A DNA stretch of 64,000 nucleotides from positions 248,001-312,000 of the forward strand of contig ML991802.1 of assembly GCA_010094025.1 (NCBI GenBank), read 5' to 3'. How positions within the stretch are numbered: position 1 is the first letter of the stretch; each line of letters begins with the position of its first letter. A program made the translations under genes and the position numbers. This document shows positions 1 through 11,400 of the stretch, in pieces. The notes under the pieces are model-generated. The model did no database searches. It saw only the letters and a list, made by a program, of their open reading frames with translations, and was not told the origin of the DNA. The DNA is from Viridothelium virens (lineage: Eukaryota > Ascomycota > Dothideomycetes > Trypetheliales > Trypetheliaceae).

Positions 1-139
1 AGCACAAGTAACATTTCGATACTAAATTCTCGGGCTCCTACCTAGCTTCTACAGTACTAGGATAAAAGTATCCGGCAACCCCCAACAATTCTCCTGCTCC
101 AGCGAGCGGACACTTTTTTTTGCATGACTGTAATTTAAC

Positions 140-2623
140 TTATTCAGAGGCAAGTACAAACATGCTTCCGTGCCATCCATATGTTCGATTAAGCCTTCTA
201 CCATGGCGTCTAGCCATCAGGAAGGGGATCTTCCCACTTGGGTGTGGCTCGTGAAAATGGATACTGCGTTCTACATCGAGACCTTTGGGGCTAAATTGCC
301 AGACCGAGCCGTATAGCTTTTCAGCAACAAAACCAGTAGAACACAGCGCATGTATGAAATCATGCCAGGCAATCTCCCCGGGTTGGAAGGAGACCGAAGG
401 CCTGTAGAAGATTGTTTTGAAGACCTTAAAAGCACGTTTATCAACCGGATACGTGGGCTGTGGGTCAGGCTGAGTTCTGGGTGAAACGACGGCTATTGAG
501 GATGGTTGTGCTGATGGAGTCCCTCTAGTCTTAGTCTTGACCTTTGCTGGCTGTTGATAATCACGACCAATAGAATTTTCTTTACCATCCCCAGGGCCGA
601 AGCGGAGCTCCGATAGTGGTTTGATCAGAGGCTCGAAACTCGCTCCCAAGCCCTCGGCTTCCGCTGGCTTGATTGGCTCGACCCATTCTGGCGTTCGCTC
701 CAGAGTGCGTTGAGATAGCATGGCTCGGACACGAGGAGAGGATGCATAGATATTCTTGAATTTCCTGTCAATCTCGCGCCAGAAGTTATCCAGATTATTC
801 TCAGCTTGCCGCATGGCCTCAATATTTTCCCTCGTCTTTCGTTTATCAGCTGGATAGCGGAACTTGCCGCTATCAGGAATACCGAGTGAGACAGCGGAAG
901 GTCCAATCCCAGTACCAAAGTATTTCTCAAAGAATCCTTGTGTACGGAGAAAGTCATCGTCAATATTTTGTTTTCTTTCTGCCATCTGATCCTCAAACGA
1001 CGCGGCCCATGGCTGGTAGAGCTCGACCTGATGCCGACAATGCGATAGAATCGCGAGATCAGAGATTTTATCCTCCACCCATGGAGATATCAAATCCTTA
1101 GCTTTTGGCTCGTTGCCTTGAAGGCGTTCAAGCTCATCCATTAGAGTGCTCAACCCGGCAAGGTGGAGTTTCTGCTCGTCAAAAAGAGTCATGAATACCC
1201 AAATGATCGTGTCTCTAGTAGCCTCACCCTTCAGGTCGGTACGCTTTGCAATACGTATGATAGTACTTCCTGGGTCTTGGGGTTGTCGACTGAAGTGTGG
1301 CCGCACGGGTGGCGATGCAACAAATCCATGCTTGAGGCTGTCAATTGGGCTCTTGGTATAACGTTGCAAATGATGATAGAGGGTGTAAAAGGCAAAAGCA
1401 TATTCCTCCGGTAAATCTCTCTCAGGATCGATTTTAGTAGAGTATTTTCTTGCCAAGCGCCTTAACTCAAGCACTTTATCGAGAAGAACGCCCCAAATTT
1501 CGACTTCGGCGAGGGCGGCTATAATTGAGTTGTTTATGACGCGTTCCCAGAACACACGTTCCTGCGTCGGAATAGCAAGAAGCGGATGTTTCTTTCCGTT
1601 AACGTCGAGCATTGTCTCTTGTCTGTGGTCTTTATACTCTTGTAGCACGGATGCGAAGTATCCAGGATCCTCTCGGAGCGCCCAAACATGATCCTGTGTG
1701 CTTAACAGCTTGGCTTCGATGATCGACTCCAAACGCTCCAGGTTCAGCTCCGCAGAAACTCGGTATGGTGCTTCTGCGATGCTCGAGGCTATTGATCCTA
1801 GCCCGAGATCACTGGTTAATATGGAAGGAGGTTCTGGTTGAGGAGACGCATCCGATCCCATTAGAACCGTATCAGTCATATCTCGCAAAATTTCCTTGCA
1901 ACATTCGGTGAGGAATTTATAGAGACGGTCCTGAATCTCGAGAATAAGAAGCCCTTCTCCAGGATGGGCACCACGTTGAGACCTTAACCAATCGAATGCC
2001 TCTGGATGATCATCCCAGGCAATCAATTCACCATAAGTAGCAGCATCTGTTCTGCCCGTAAACATCATGACACACTCGTTGAGAAATCCTGGCACCAGAT
2101 TCTGCGAGGTGAGACCAATGCGACAAGCATCGATGTCGGCTCGAGCAAATAAAAACGGCTGGTTTCGAGCTCTTGAATTCAACAGAATGAGAAAGAGCTT
2201 TGGCTTAGAAAGATCATCCACATTGACGTAGGGCCACATAAAAGCGGCTCGAAGATTCTTCTTCTTTTTGAAAGCGTCGATATCAGGACGATGTGGGACT
2301 GACATGCTAGGCCATGCCGTAAGAAGGATCTTCTTCCGCTGCTCCCTTGTTCGCTTTAACCACCTTTTGCGAACTGTTGCTTCATGTCGCTCGACTATGG
2401 CCCTCAGCGAGTTCCACGAGTCAAAAATGGACGACGAAAGAGTCTCGGACTTGGAGCGAACTTCTGAAGCTGTAAGCATTGATGGCATTGGCAATCCTCC
2501 TGGTTTGCCAGCACCGAACATCTCAAATAGAGCATTTGAATCCGAGTAGATAGATGGATCGATATCACCGTCATTCTTGCTCTCATTCATGGGGTGATCC
2601 CGGCCGTCGTAGCCCAACTCCAT
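140..2623 (-). CDS. Large fungal-specific protein of unknown function (827 aa)
   Basis: This is one uninterrupted frame on the minus strand. The first ATG is at 2623 and a second in-frame ATG lies 11 codons in, so the start is uncertain. A basic helical stretch near residues 85-115 (KRTREQRKKILLTAWP) is followed by a block near 125-170 rich in aromatic and charged residues. The middle is helical. After a disordered Ser/Pro/Thr linker, a compact C-terminal domain occupies about the last 100 residues, with motifs GSVWQF, FHEPHPSGKIP and GRRLNRTYGWHG. From memory, proteins of this layout recur, often in several copies, in filamentous ascomycetes; no function is known to me. The spacing of the GF, GS, HxPH and G-R motifs in the C-terminal domain loosely recalls HicA-type small RNA-binding folds. 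That is a guess. No signal peptide or membrane segment is seen. Confidence 0.8.
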   Translation of the reverse strand: MELGYDGRDHPMNESKNDGDIDPSIYSDSNALFEMFGAGKPGGLPMPSMLTASEVRSKSETLSSSIFDSWNSLRAIVERHEATVRKRWLKRTREQRKKILLTAWPSMSVPHRPDIDAFKKKKNLRAAFMWPYVNVDDLSKPKLFLILLNSRARNQPFLFARADIDACRIGLTSQNLVPGFLNECVMMFTGRTDAATYGELIAWDDHPEAFDWLRSQRGAHPGEGLLILEIQDRLYKFLTECCKEILRDMTDTVLMGSDASPQPEPPSILTSDLGLGSIASSIAEAPYRVSAELNLERLESIIEAKLLSTQDHVWALREDPGYFASVLQEYKDHRQETMLDVNGKKHPLLAIPTQERVFWERVINNSIIAALAEVEIWGVLLDKVLELRRLARKYSTKIDPERDLPEEYAFAFYTLYHHLQRYTKSPIDSLKHGFVASPPVRPHFSRQPQDPGSTIIRIAKRTDLKGEATRDTIIWVFMTLFDEQKLHLAGLSTLMDELERLQGNEPKAKDLISPWVEDKISDLAILSHCRHQVELYQPWAASFEDQMAERKQNIDDDFLRTQGFFEKYFGTGIGPSAVSLGIPDSGKFRYPADKRKTRENIEAMRQAENNLDNFWREIDRKFKNIYASSPRVRAMLSQRTLERTPEWVEPIKPAEAEGLGASFEPLIKPLSELRFGPGDGKENSIGRDYQQPAKVKTKTRGTPSAQPSSIAVVSPRTQPDPQPTYPVDKRAFKVFKTIFYRPSVSFQPGEIAWHDFIHALCSTGFVAEKLYGSVWQFSPKGLDVERSIHFHEPHPSGKIPFLMARRHGRRLNRTYGWHGSMFVLASE

Positions 2624-3496
2624 GACAAAATGCTAAAAACGGATACACAATAGAAGAAGTGAGTCTTCCGAAACGGTGGACAGGGAATAGCAGATCATAG
2701 GTTAGAAACATTCCACAGCCCTGGAGGCCCTCAATTGAGTTCCTAGGAAGGTTGAAACTGTAGGGGCATAGCCGTGACGGCGAAGAGTACCTTGGCTGGG
2801 GGTAACCTGGCACGTCGCACGCGTTTTTGACGCACGGGGCACTTCGAGCTGCCCAACACCATTTTAGATTGCGTGAGACTTTTCTCACGTAAGAATGGGC
2901 GAGTTTGGACTCCTCTCTGCGGCGGCGTGACAGTCTCAACGGTTTTTGACACACATCTTGCTTAAACATTGGATTTCACCAGGACTAATCATACAGATTA
3001 TCCCAAGGACATTACTGGAACAGTGATAAATAATTAACAATTTATTAGCGTCCAATAATAAAGTTATAGCTGGGGTTCGTGCAGGATATCTTGTCGTTAG
3101 CTACCTTACCGCGGTTAGGGGGTTCCTCGACCGGTAATAAATACAATACTATTTCAATTTTACTGTTATGGCCATAATTGCCTATGTTAAGGCGGCGTTA
3201 ATATGGGCCAACATGAGCAAAATCAAGGTAGTATTATGTTTGCTGCCAGCTGAAAACCGTCTCCTCCGCGGTAAGGTACGTTAGGTAAAGACCTGAAAGC
3301 TTGAATGATATGCACGGAGTACAGAGTATAAGAGGTTGAGCGGCAGAAAGAGTGATACACTCACCGCCTCAGTCACGACTGGGTCCAGAGCACAGACCTC
3401 GCTTAAGAAACCGCGCACACCACCAGTTTTCCTTCGCGACTCAATCTACCCACGCCGTCTACCCACATTGCCAGACCACGGCAGGAGAACGCGAAT
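2624..3496. other. Divergent intergenic region between the unknown protein and eL8
   Basis: No gene is supported here. The left part (2624-2990) must carry the promoter of the minus-strand gene. The centre (about 3000-3250) is AT-rich and holds the MITE-like element listed separately. The right part (3285-3496) is the eL8 promoter and leader. Short open frames in the region have no recognisable protein features. Confidence 0.6.
3095..3284. mobile_element. MITE-like non-autonomous element with terminal inverted repeats
   Basis: The sequence taccttaccgcgg at 3102-3114 is repeated in inverted form at 3266-3278. Immediately outside, the 6-mer cgttag occurs at 3095-3100 and again at 3279-3284, as expected for a target-site duplication. 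The body is about 178 bp, AT-rich and non-coding. The match is 13 bp with a one-base asymmetry at the outer edge, so the duplication could also be read as 5 bp (gttag). This fits a small non-autonomous DNA transposon. The superfamily cannot be assigned, because neither the ends nor the duplication length are diagnostic. Confidence 0.6.
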
Positions 3497-4672
3497 ATGG
3501 TAAGCTCAAACTGCAATCATTTCGGTCGGCCTTGATTTCCCTTCCATACCTCGAAATACTTAAGCAGTTGTCTGCTTTTTGCATTCAAGAACCCCAATGC
3601 CACCATGAGGATGGATCGGCATCAGCTGCTGGCAGCCAGGCTTGAGTTGTAGTCTATGGAGACGTGGACTGCAGCTCTTTAGAGATCAAGAGACCTTCAG
3701 TGAACCAGAGTCGCTGATGTTTTCTCTCTCAATGACAGCCTCCGAAATCGGGTAAGAAAGCCGCGCCGGCTCCCTTCCCTCAGGGTCGGGCTGGTGGTTC
3801 CAAGAAGAAGCCTCAGGTAAGCTCCTCCAAATACTTATGCGCAAGCGTACTTACTGATCAAATCAGAACCCACTTATCGAGAGACGTCCCCGCAACTTTG
3901 GTATTGGACAAGATATTCAGCCAAAGCGTAATCTTTCTCGTATGGTAAAATGGTTAGTTCAGCAGCTGAATCGTATGTGGATCTTGCTTAATGAACAAGG
4001 CCCGAATATGTCCGTCTCCAGCGCCAGAAGAAGATCCTCCATCTCCGTCTCAAAGTTCCTCCTGCGATTGCGCAATTTACCAACGTCCTCGACCGCAACA
4101 CTGCCGCACAAACTTTCAAGTTCCTCAGCAAATATCGCCCAGAGACCAAGGCCGAGAAGAAGGAAAGATTGCACAAAGAGGCCACTGCTGTCGCTGATGG
4201 CAAGAAGAAGGAGGATGTCTCCAGCAAGCCGTATACTGTCAAATACGGGCTCAATCATGTAGTGGGCTTGATCGAGAACAAGAAGACCGCTCTAGTCCTG
4301 ATTGCTCACGATGTTGACCCGATTGAGCTCGTCATATTCCTTCCAGCTCTGTGCAGGAAGATGGGTGTCCCCTACGCTATTGTGAAGGGCAAGGCTAGAC
4401 TTGGCACTGTTGTTCACCAAAAGGTATGTTGAATTACCAATTTCGTGGGGTTCTCTGTCTGATTTAAGTAGACCGCAGCCGTGCTTGCTCTGACCGAGGT
4501 CAAACAAGAGGACAAATCAGAGCTATCGAAGCTTGTGCAGACCGTCAAAGAGGGTTACATCGAGAAATACGAGGAAAACAGAAGACACTGGGGTGGTGGT
4601 ATCATGGGTGCAAAGGCCAACGCACGGCAGGAGAAGAAGCGCAAGGCTCTGGAGTCTGCTATCAAGATATAG
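3497..4672 (+). CDS. RPL8: 60S ribosomal protein eL8 (yeast L8, human L7a)
   Basis: This cytosolic large-subunit ribosomal protein has five exons: 3497-3499, 3739-3816, 3867-3952, 4000-4423 and 4472-4672. They give 263 residues, normal for the family. Joined frames show the basic N-terminus ([11 protein letters not shown]), the motif [16 protein letters not shown] and the core eL8/L7Ae fold ([40 protein letters not shown]). The tail, [11 protein letters not shown], is typical of the family. All introns are GT-AG and restore the frame exactly. The first coding exon is only the ATG, followed by a 239-nt intron. It lies between a MITE-like element and the ornithine cyclodeaminase gene and shows no functional link to either. 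Confidence 0.96.
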
Positions 4673-5166
4673 AGCATTGTCTTTGCGCTTGTCATCTCCA
4701 TTTACAAGGGTTGCTAGGCGTTATCGCCTCCAGTATCTGAATGATTTCTTCCTTGTAGTACTGAGAACTACATATACAATGGTACTCCGTAAAGGAGCAG
4801 TGATTGTGTGCAAATCCCAAGTGTAGAAGTTGCAGCGGCAATTATTTAGCGGTATGATCTAGTGCACGCCGAGTCCCGACACAAGGCCCTTATTTTGCCC
4901 CGCTGTTGTCATTGGCTTCAGAAATCTCATAATTCAGTAGCCGGTCGAATATTAATACGTCAGTCGTAACACAACACCCAAAGTAGACACAAGATTATCG
5001 TGATCATCGTCTCCTGACAGGTAGGTACATACCTACCTATATATCAGCGCCGCCTTTCAAACAATCAAGCTACACCAAAGTTTCTGGCCCCTTGCAAGCC
5101 TACCTATTTCTAGCTGGAAGGATAGGGTGGCATTTCACTGGAGCTGCCCCACCTGCAGATATAAAC
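4673..5166. other. Intergenic region with a 20-bp palindrome
   Basis: This holds the eL8 3' region and the leader of the ornithine cyclodeaminase gene. At 5019-5038 lies a perfect inverted repeat, AGGTAGGTA-CA-TACCTACCT, about 130 bp before the next start codon. A TACTCCGTA word lies near 4783. No gene is supported. Confidence 0.55.
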
Positions 5167-6637
5167 ATGCCACTCACAATCCTTACGGACCACGATGTTA
5201 AGTCAATTCTTCATTCGCTGGACAAGGAAGACATATATGAAATTCAGCAATCACTAGCAGACGGACTTCACTACTACTCTACCGCTACAGAAGACAATGG
5301 CTGTTGTTCAACGTATCAACCTATGCGGACGTCACTCCAACGTACCGATGGATCTACAGTAATGACCCATATCCTGCATTCAACAGCCTAAGTCGTACAG
5401 GTACTAACAAATCTCCAGACGCTCTTCATGCCAGCAACCAGCAATGACGGCCTCGGAGTGAAGATCGTCACCATCGGCTCCCCCAACACGCCCTCAGAAC
5501 CGCCTCCCCCTCCCCTCTCCACCCTCTCGCGCCTCTCCATCTCCTCCCACTCCGACACCACCTCCACCGCCAGCTCCTCCATCTCCGGACCTACCTCTTC
5601 CTTCTCGACCCCACCCTCGACCGCCTCCTCGCAATCCACCACCCCCCGGGGCTCCCTGACCCTACTCGACAGCAGCGGCACCCCCCGGGCCCTCATGAAC
5701 GCCGAAGAGCTGACCGCCTTCCGCACCGCCCTCGCTTCCGTCATGATCTTCAAGAAGCGCGCCTCGGTGCACGACATCACGGTGTTCGGGGCAGGGAAGC
5801 AGGCATACTGGCACCTGCGGCTCGCGCTGCTGCTGCGGCCCGACGAGGTGCACCACGTCAACATCATCAACCGCGACTTCGAGCGGGGCACGCGCATGAT
5901 CCGAGCGCTGATGAATCCGATGGAGGATGAGGGGGGCTCGGGCGCGGACGTCGTGGTGCAGGTGCCCCGGCGGGCGAAGTTCAGTCTGTTGACGCCGGGG
6001 CATCATGAGTATGAGCGGTTGTTGAAGGAGCAGGTGAGGAAGGCTGGCGTGATTTTTCTGACGACGCCGAGTCTGACGCCGTTGTTTCCGGCGGAGTTTT
6101 TGACGAGTACGGAGGGGAGGAGGAAGGGGAGGTATATTGCTGCTATTGGTAGGTTGTGAGGCTGGGGATTCGGAGGGGATATGTTGGCTGATATGTTGAA
6201 TAGGGTCATACAAGCCGCATATGCTGGAGCTACATCCAGATGTGCTGAAGCAGGCAGTCGCGCCGCAGCATGATCATCGCCATTTCCATAAGCATGCGCC
6301 GACTGGTGGTGCGGTCTTGGTAGACAGTGTGGAGGCGTGTCTGAAAGAAGCAGGAGAAGTCATCCAGGCAGGGTTGAAGCCCGAGGAGGTGGTAGAGCTC
6401 GGCGAGCTGGTTATGCTGAAGAGGGATAGAGAGAGGAGGAGGGCTGAGGCAGGAGAGTCTGGAAAAGGAAAAGATGGTATGGAGCTGCAGGGAGATGGAG
6501 GTTTGCAGGAGTGGTTATCCAAAGGGAATGTCATATACAAGAGTGTGGGACTGGGCCTGATGGATGTTATCACCGGTGGAGAGCTTGTAAGAATCGCCGA
6601 TGAGCGTGGAGTTGGGACGAGAGTGGAGGGATTCTAG
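5167..6637 (+). CDS. Ornithine cyclodeaminase/mu-crystallin family protein
   Basis: Exons 5167-5358, 5419-6148 and 6204-6637 join in frame to 451 residues. Intron 1 (60 nt) contains an ACTAAC branch point close to its 3' end. The N-terminus (LTDHDVKSILHSL) and the segment TTLFMPA after intron 1 fit the family. A Rossmann dinucleotide site VFGAGKQAYWHLRLAL lies near residue 186, and the conserved IGSYKPHMLEL spans intron 2. Members use NAD(P) and act on amino acids or imines; the fungal branch includes PrnX-like proteins, so the substrate is unknown. Between the N-terminal part and the Rossmann fold lies a Ser/Pro/Thr-rich insert (about residues 85-145). The middle exon is strongly C-rich at first and G-rich later. 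The ATG at 5167 was chosen because the family homology begins there. Confidence 0.88.
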
Positions 6638-6801
6638 AGAGAGCCTACATCAGTAGAGGAGACATAGCTGGCTTTCGAGTTTGCTAACTGATCAAGGCGT
6701 TGGTTGACACAATTACGGTGGGTCTATGAGAAAGTCATGATCAATCATAAGATAGAATAGGTTGGTACGCTTCACATCATATTCATGTATACATCAACAT
6801 C

Positions 6802-7630
6802 TCAATGTTTCTTCATGTCAGCCATCCAAGATCGGGTTGACTTGGCACTTTCATGGGCAGACTTAAACACTTTATCACGAACATGGTTAGCATTGGCATT
6901 TCGAAGTTGGGAAGTGTGGAATCTCTGAGACCTACATTGTCTTTCAGTCTCATCTAGGCCTCGCAAGAACTCGGCGCCCTCACCAAGCGCCCCCCTTGGA
7001 TTGTGAGCTTGATCAGCTATCTCCGCAGATCTTTTTTTAAAGGTCTGAGCCAGAAATAGTCAGTCAATCTGTGGATGAGGTTTCAAAAGAGTGTCACACC
7101 TCTGTCAGAATGTCTACCATCTCCTCTTCTTCGAATAGTTCTAGCATTCGGGCAGCGAGTGCGTAGAAGTGTGGAGCTTGAGCACGAAGGTCAACTGTCC
7201 TCGGGTCTGCCTTCAAGGCATTCATGACACGCTGCGAAAGTGCTGCAGGGAGATCAAGGGTCACCAGAGCGCCCGTACTCGTAGGCTGACTGGGAAATGG
7301 CGTCAAAAGCAGGGCGAAGACAGGGAGGACAATTCCATGTGTACCTCACTGCCAACATCTCCCCAAGCCATAAGGGCAGTTCGACTTTGGTTCCCCTTTT
7401 TAACTAGTTGCGCCTGTCAAAATCCTTAGGATATATAGAGCTGCTGCACAAGTCGGACTCACATCCCCGCCTGTGTTACCGTCGATGTATCCCAATCCGG
7501 GCACATTCAGCTCGAATTGACAGGGAACTTTCTGGAGGCCTTTGTAAGCAGAAGTCCATGGAAAAGGGGGCCAATTTTCATGATGAAATACCTGGGCGTC
7601 GGTTAGGATGGCATCGATATCGTAATACAT
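6802..7630 (-). CDS. PSF3: GINS complex subunit Psf3 (DNA replication)
   Basis: The gene is broken into six small exons, so no long frame exists. In coding order they are 7630-7592, 7531-7463, 7403-7345, 7289-7100, 7044-6936 and 6869-6802. All junctions are GT-AG and frame-consistent, giving 177 residues. The product opens with MYYDIDAILTDAQ and continues with KVPCQFELNVPGLGY, KVELPLWLGEMLA and LKADPRTVDLRA. It ends in FKSAHESAKSTRSWM. These are recognisable Psf3 signatures. GINS (Sld5-Psf1-Psf2-Psf3) with Cdc45 and Mcm2-7 forms the replicative CMG helicase in the nucleus. It diverges from the Blm10 gene, with about 800 bp between the start codons. Confidence 0.93.
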
Positions 7631-8428
7631 TGCATGAGCTATGGCGGGCCAACTCGAAGGCAGTAGGTTGAGCTACTAGCGAGCATTTGTGGCGATGAGT
7701 TGCCGGTAGGCAGTGAGTTGCGTGTTCCGCGCCTGCCTGGGAACGTTGCAGTTAAAATGATTGATGACCGTCAGGCTACTGCATCACTTTTTCTCAAGCC
7801 GTGAGCTGAAGTCGCTGAGCCGAGTCCTGCAACTTCACAGTGCCCGGCGTCGTATTTACGACGCGTTGGTCGCGCGTCTGAAGACTCTTGTGTTTTTCGG
7901 TGCTTAATTCCAGCAACATGTACGTATCGCTGGCTCAAACACCCTAAGCAGTGCAAGCATTAGTCAGATCCAAGCTTCCTTCACCCCGGTCCCTTCGAGA
8001 ACGCATCCTTGGCTGATTTCATTGGGAAAGCGGATTTGGTAGAAGCTCGTATGCCCTACCAGCAACACAACCACCGACTGCCTTCATCCACCCTTCACTA
8101 CATCCACCCCTCGTTCTTAGATTGCCACCTCATGCGTTTATGACACTTCAGTCCTGCGTTCTTGGTGTCTCTAATTCTTCGACGCACAGAATCCTCGTTG
8201 CCTGCGACGCACAAAACTGCCTAACACGGCCCGAAGGTTGAATCGTGTTGAGGTACAGTATTAGATTTAGCTCCGCCTATTACCTGGGGTAAATACGCCC
8301 GACAACGAACCTCCCTAATACAGTCTCTGGCCCTAGAAGCTGACGCTTGCGCTTTGCAGTCTCCGTTCTGTCTTCTGGATACCTCTCCTCTCATCCTTGG
8401 CGCCTAAGCGCAACACTAGCCTCTATCG
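7631..8428. other. Divergent promoter region, PSF3 / BLM10
   Basis: These 798 bp separate two divergent start codons. The 150-200 bp before the Blm10 ATG is pyrimidine-rich, as is common for fungal leaders. No gene, tRNA or repeat is recognised. Confidence 0.5.
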
Positions 8429-11400
8429 ATGGCTCATGAACGAGCGAGGGAGCTGATCAGTGCCCTTGAAAACGCAACAGCTGGAAATGATGTTTCAAGA
8501 GCTACTTCACCTGGAGGCGAATGGAACGAGGCAAATGGGTCCGCAAATGGTGTGGATGCCGAGGAGCATGGTAGAATACGTCCGAGGACTTACCCCTACG
8601 AAAGATATCTCCCTTATCCTACAGAACCACAAGAGGAGAAGAGGCACAATCTTGCAGAATGCATAGAAGAACTGTACATTGCTGTATCTGCCGGCGATTT
8701 CTCCCCCGGTGCTGTACATTGGACGCGAGAAATACGAGGCTGGCTTTCGCTCAAATTTGACCTCACGCGAACCCAGCGAGTCAGACTAGTCAAGCTCTAC
8801 TATGATTTAGCACTGGCTCCCGGTCTTGATTATGCCGTGTCTGAGAGATTTGCAAGCATGTTCATGGTCCTAACGAAGTGAGCAATAACGATTCCGCACT
8901 ATGCTTCTCTACCCGATCGCTAACATATTGCAGGCGGAAGCACTACCTGAGACCCGGGAAAGACCTCATTCTCGATTGGCGACCTTTATACAAAGAACTC
9001 AAGGTTTTTGTGATGCCGGGTGAATCTGCGACGCAAAATACTGGCATGGTCAAGCGCAACGTACGGACCCTGACAAAGATGTGCACTTTTGCGCAACTTT
9101 ATTTCGAGCCGAAGGAGGTTCATGCCATGCTTGAAGAAATGCTGCCCTACTTCAGCACTTCGTTTGCCGAGGGAGCTTACATTGTGGCTGGACTCTTGAA
9201 CCTTCTCCTTCCCACAGCTCCTGGACCTCCTGACGATCCTACCTTACAGCCGCAACACTTCCTACCTACATTATTCCACATATGGTCTCTGGTGAATCGC
9301 TCGAGAGTCTTCGATGTCCACTTTATAGACATTCTGTCTCGGTTCGCTCGCGATTCGCTCCCCGCCCAACACATCCCTTGGTCCGAATATGGTATATACA
9401 CGCCTGAGCAGTCTGAATTGATCTTTACGGCCATCTTGAGGCTACTCGAAATTCCCGTCGGGCAATCCACGTCTCCGTACAGCACTACTGTGGATGTGAC
9501 TGCTGGTAGTGCTCTGTATCTCGAACGAGACCAGCGAAAGCATCCCACGGCTCACTCCATTGCTCGATGGATTGTCATGTCCTTGTCACCGGCCAGCATG
9601 GAAGAGCCGGAGTCAATTCTGACTAAACTTGAGGGTCTATTGCAGGCGGTTGAAACATTTTTCCATCCATCAAACTCAGGGTCGTGGACCAAGACTCTCT
9701 CTCAGCTAACTTTCTATTTGGCGGACTTCTTCGTCATGAGATGGAACCGCGAGCGTAATGGGGAGATGGAAGTTCCACCAGAGAGGCGCTTGAACGAAGC
9801 GATAAAGAAGCGATTCGTTCTTTGCTTGCGCGATGTGATATTCATGGGCATTTTCGCAAAGAGCGGAACAGCCATGACATTCTCGCTATCCACACTCCAA
9901 AGTCTGGCATACCTTGAACCTCAGCTTATTCTTCCAGGTGCGTTGCAGCGTATCTACCCTGCTATGCAAGGCCTCGTTGAAGTCCATCGCACCATCTCCT
10001 CGATACGTTCACTCCAAATGCTTTCAAAGATGATGGCAAGGACCAAAGGCTTTAGATGTCACATAACAACACTCCTAGGTCTGGCTCTTCCCGGTATAGA
10101 TGCCAACGATCTGGACAAAACACTCAACACCCTCTCCTTCATACAAGCAGTGTGCTACAACATACCACTCCATGATCTGACCAAAGAGAGCAAGGGCAAT
10201 TTAACCAATGGTAATGCGGAGACTAACGGTGCAGATAAGATGGAGACAGAAGATAGTGAACTTGGTGATGAAGCAGTGGGCACCGGTATTGCCGAGAAGT
10301 GGATCACTGAACAAGTCGATCGGTTCGAAACAGAGGGGACTGGCGTCGACATCGACTATGAAAAGGAATTGACAGACAAAGAGGAAGAGACGATTTTGGC
10401 TTCCTCAACTGCGGGGTTTAATGAGTTTATTATCGCATTCTTGGGCAGAGTCTTCACCCTTCTAGACAACCTTCCGGACGCCTCGAGAGTTCGCAGCGGA
10501 TCTCCGGAAGAAAACGTTGTCAACACCTTACCAGCGACATTCACACCGCTTCTTGCCGCCCTCTCTCCGGAGCTGTACGACACAGCACTCAACAAGATCG
10601 CATCTTTTGTATTGAACCACGTCATAAATCAAGCTAGAGATGCGGTCGCATTCATTTGCAATGCGGTTGTCAAAATCAATCCGAAGAAGGCATTGGCAAG
10701 ACTGTTACCTGACCTGATTACCGGTATTCGGACGGAGATAGAGGACAACGGTGCAGGCTCTTCCAGGACAACAGGCTCCGAAGTCCTTCCAAGGGATAGA
10801 GCGTTGGTCTGGGACATCAGCTTACTTAGCATGTGTGTTGTGCATATCGGGGACGCGGTGCTTGATTACAAGGAGGAGCTCTTGGATATTGCAGATTACA
10901 TGCAGAAACGCTGCAAAGGCATCCCCACCGTCCATGTCTCAAATTTCATCCACCATCTCCTTCTGAACCTGACCGGCATCTACACCGTGGATTATGCTTT
11001 GTATGAAAAGCATGAACTTGAGCGAGGACTTACGCCGAAGGACTGGGGTAAACCGACCGATCCAAGGTCCTTGAACATCGAGTGGCATCTTCCATCACCA
11101 GAAGAACTCACGTTTGCATACGAGCTATTCGAATCGCAGGCACAACATGCTATCAATGCTTTAACAGAGCTGACTGGCGATAACCCATCGATCAAGCGTG
11201 ACGGTACTGGAAAGGACTGGTCAGACGAGGTCTCAAGGAACTTGACACTGCTTCGACTCATCATCTCTGGTATCTCAGTGTTGTTCGATGTTCGGCATCC
11301 CAGCATTTCACCCAAGAAGGGGGCCAAATCGCAGGAGACGGAGCTTGATTCTACCCAAAGTGACGACGCCCTCTACGAAGAGCAGCTTTGGAATACATTC

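Noticed and set aside
3500-3738. Intron-encoded C/D snoRNA in the first eL8 intron
   Set aside because: Animal L7a genes host snoRNAs, so I looked, but I found no convincing pair of C box and D box with a terminal stem.
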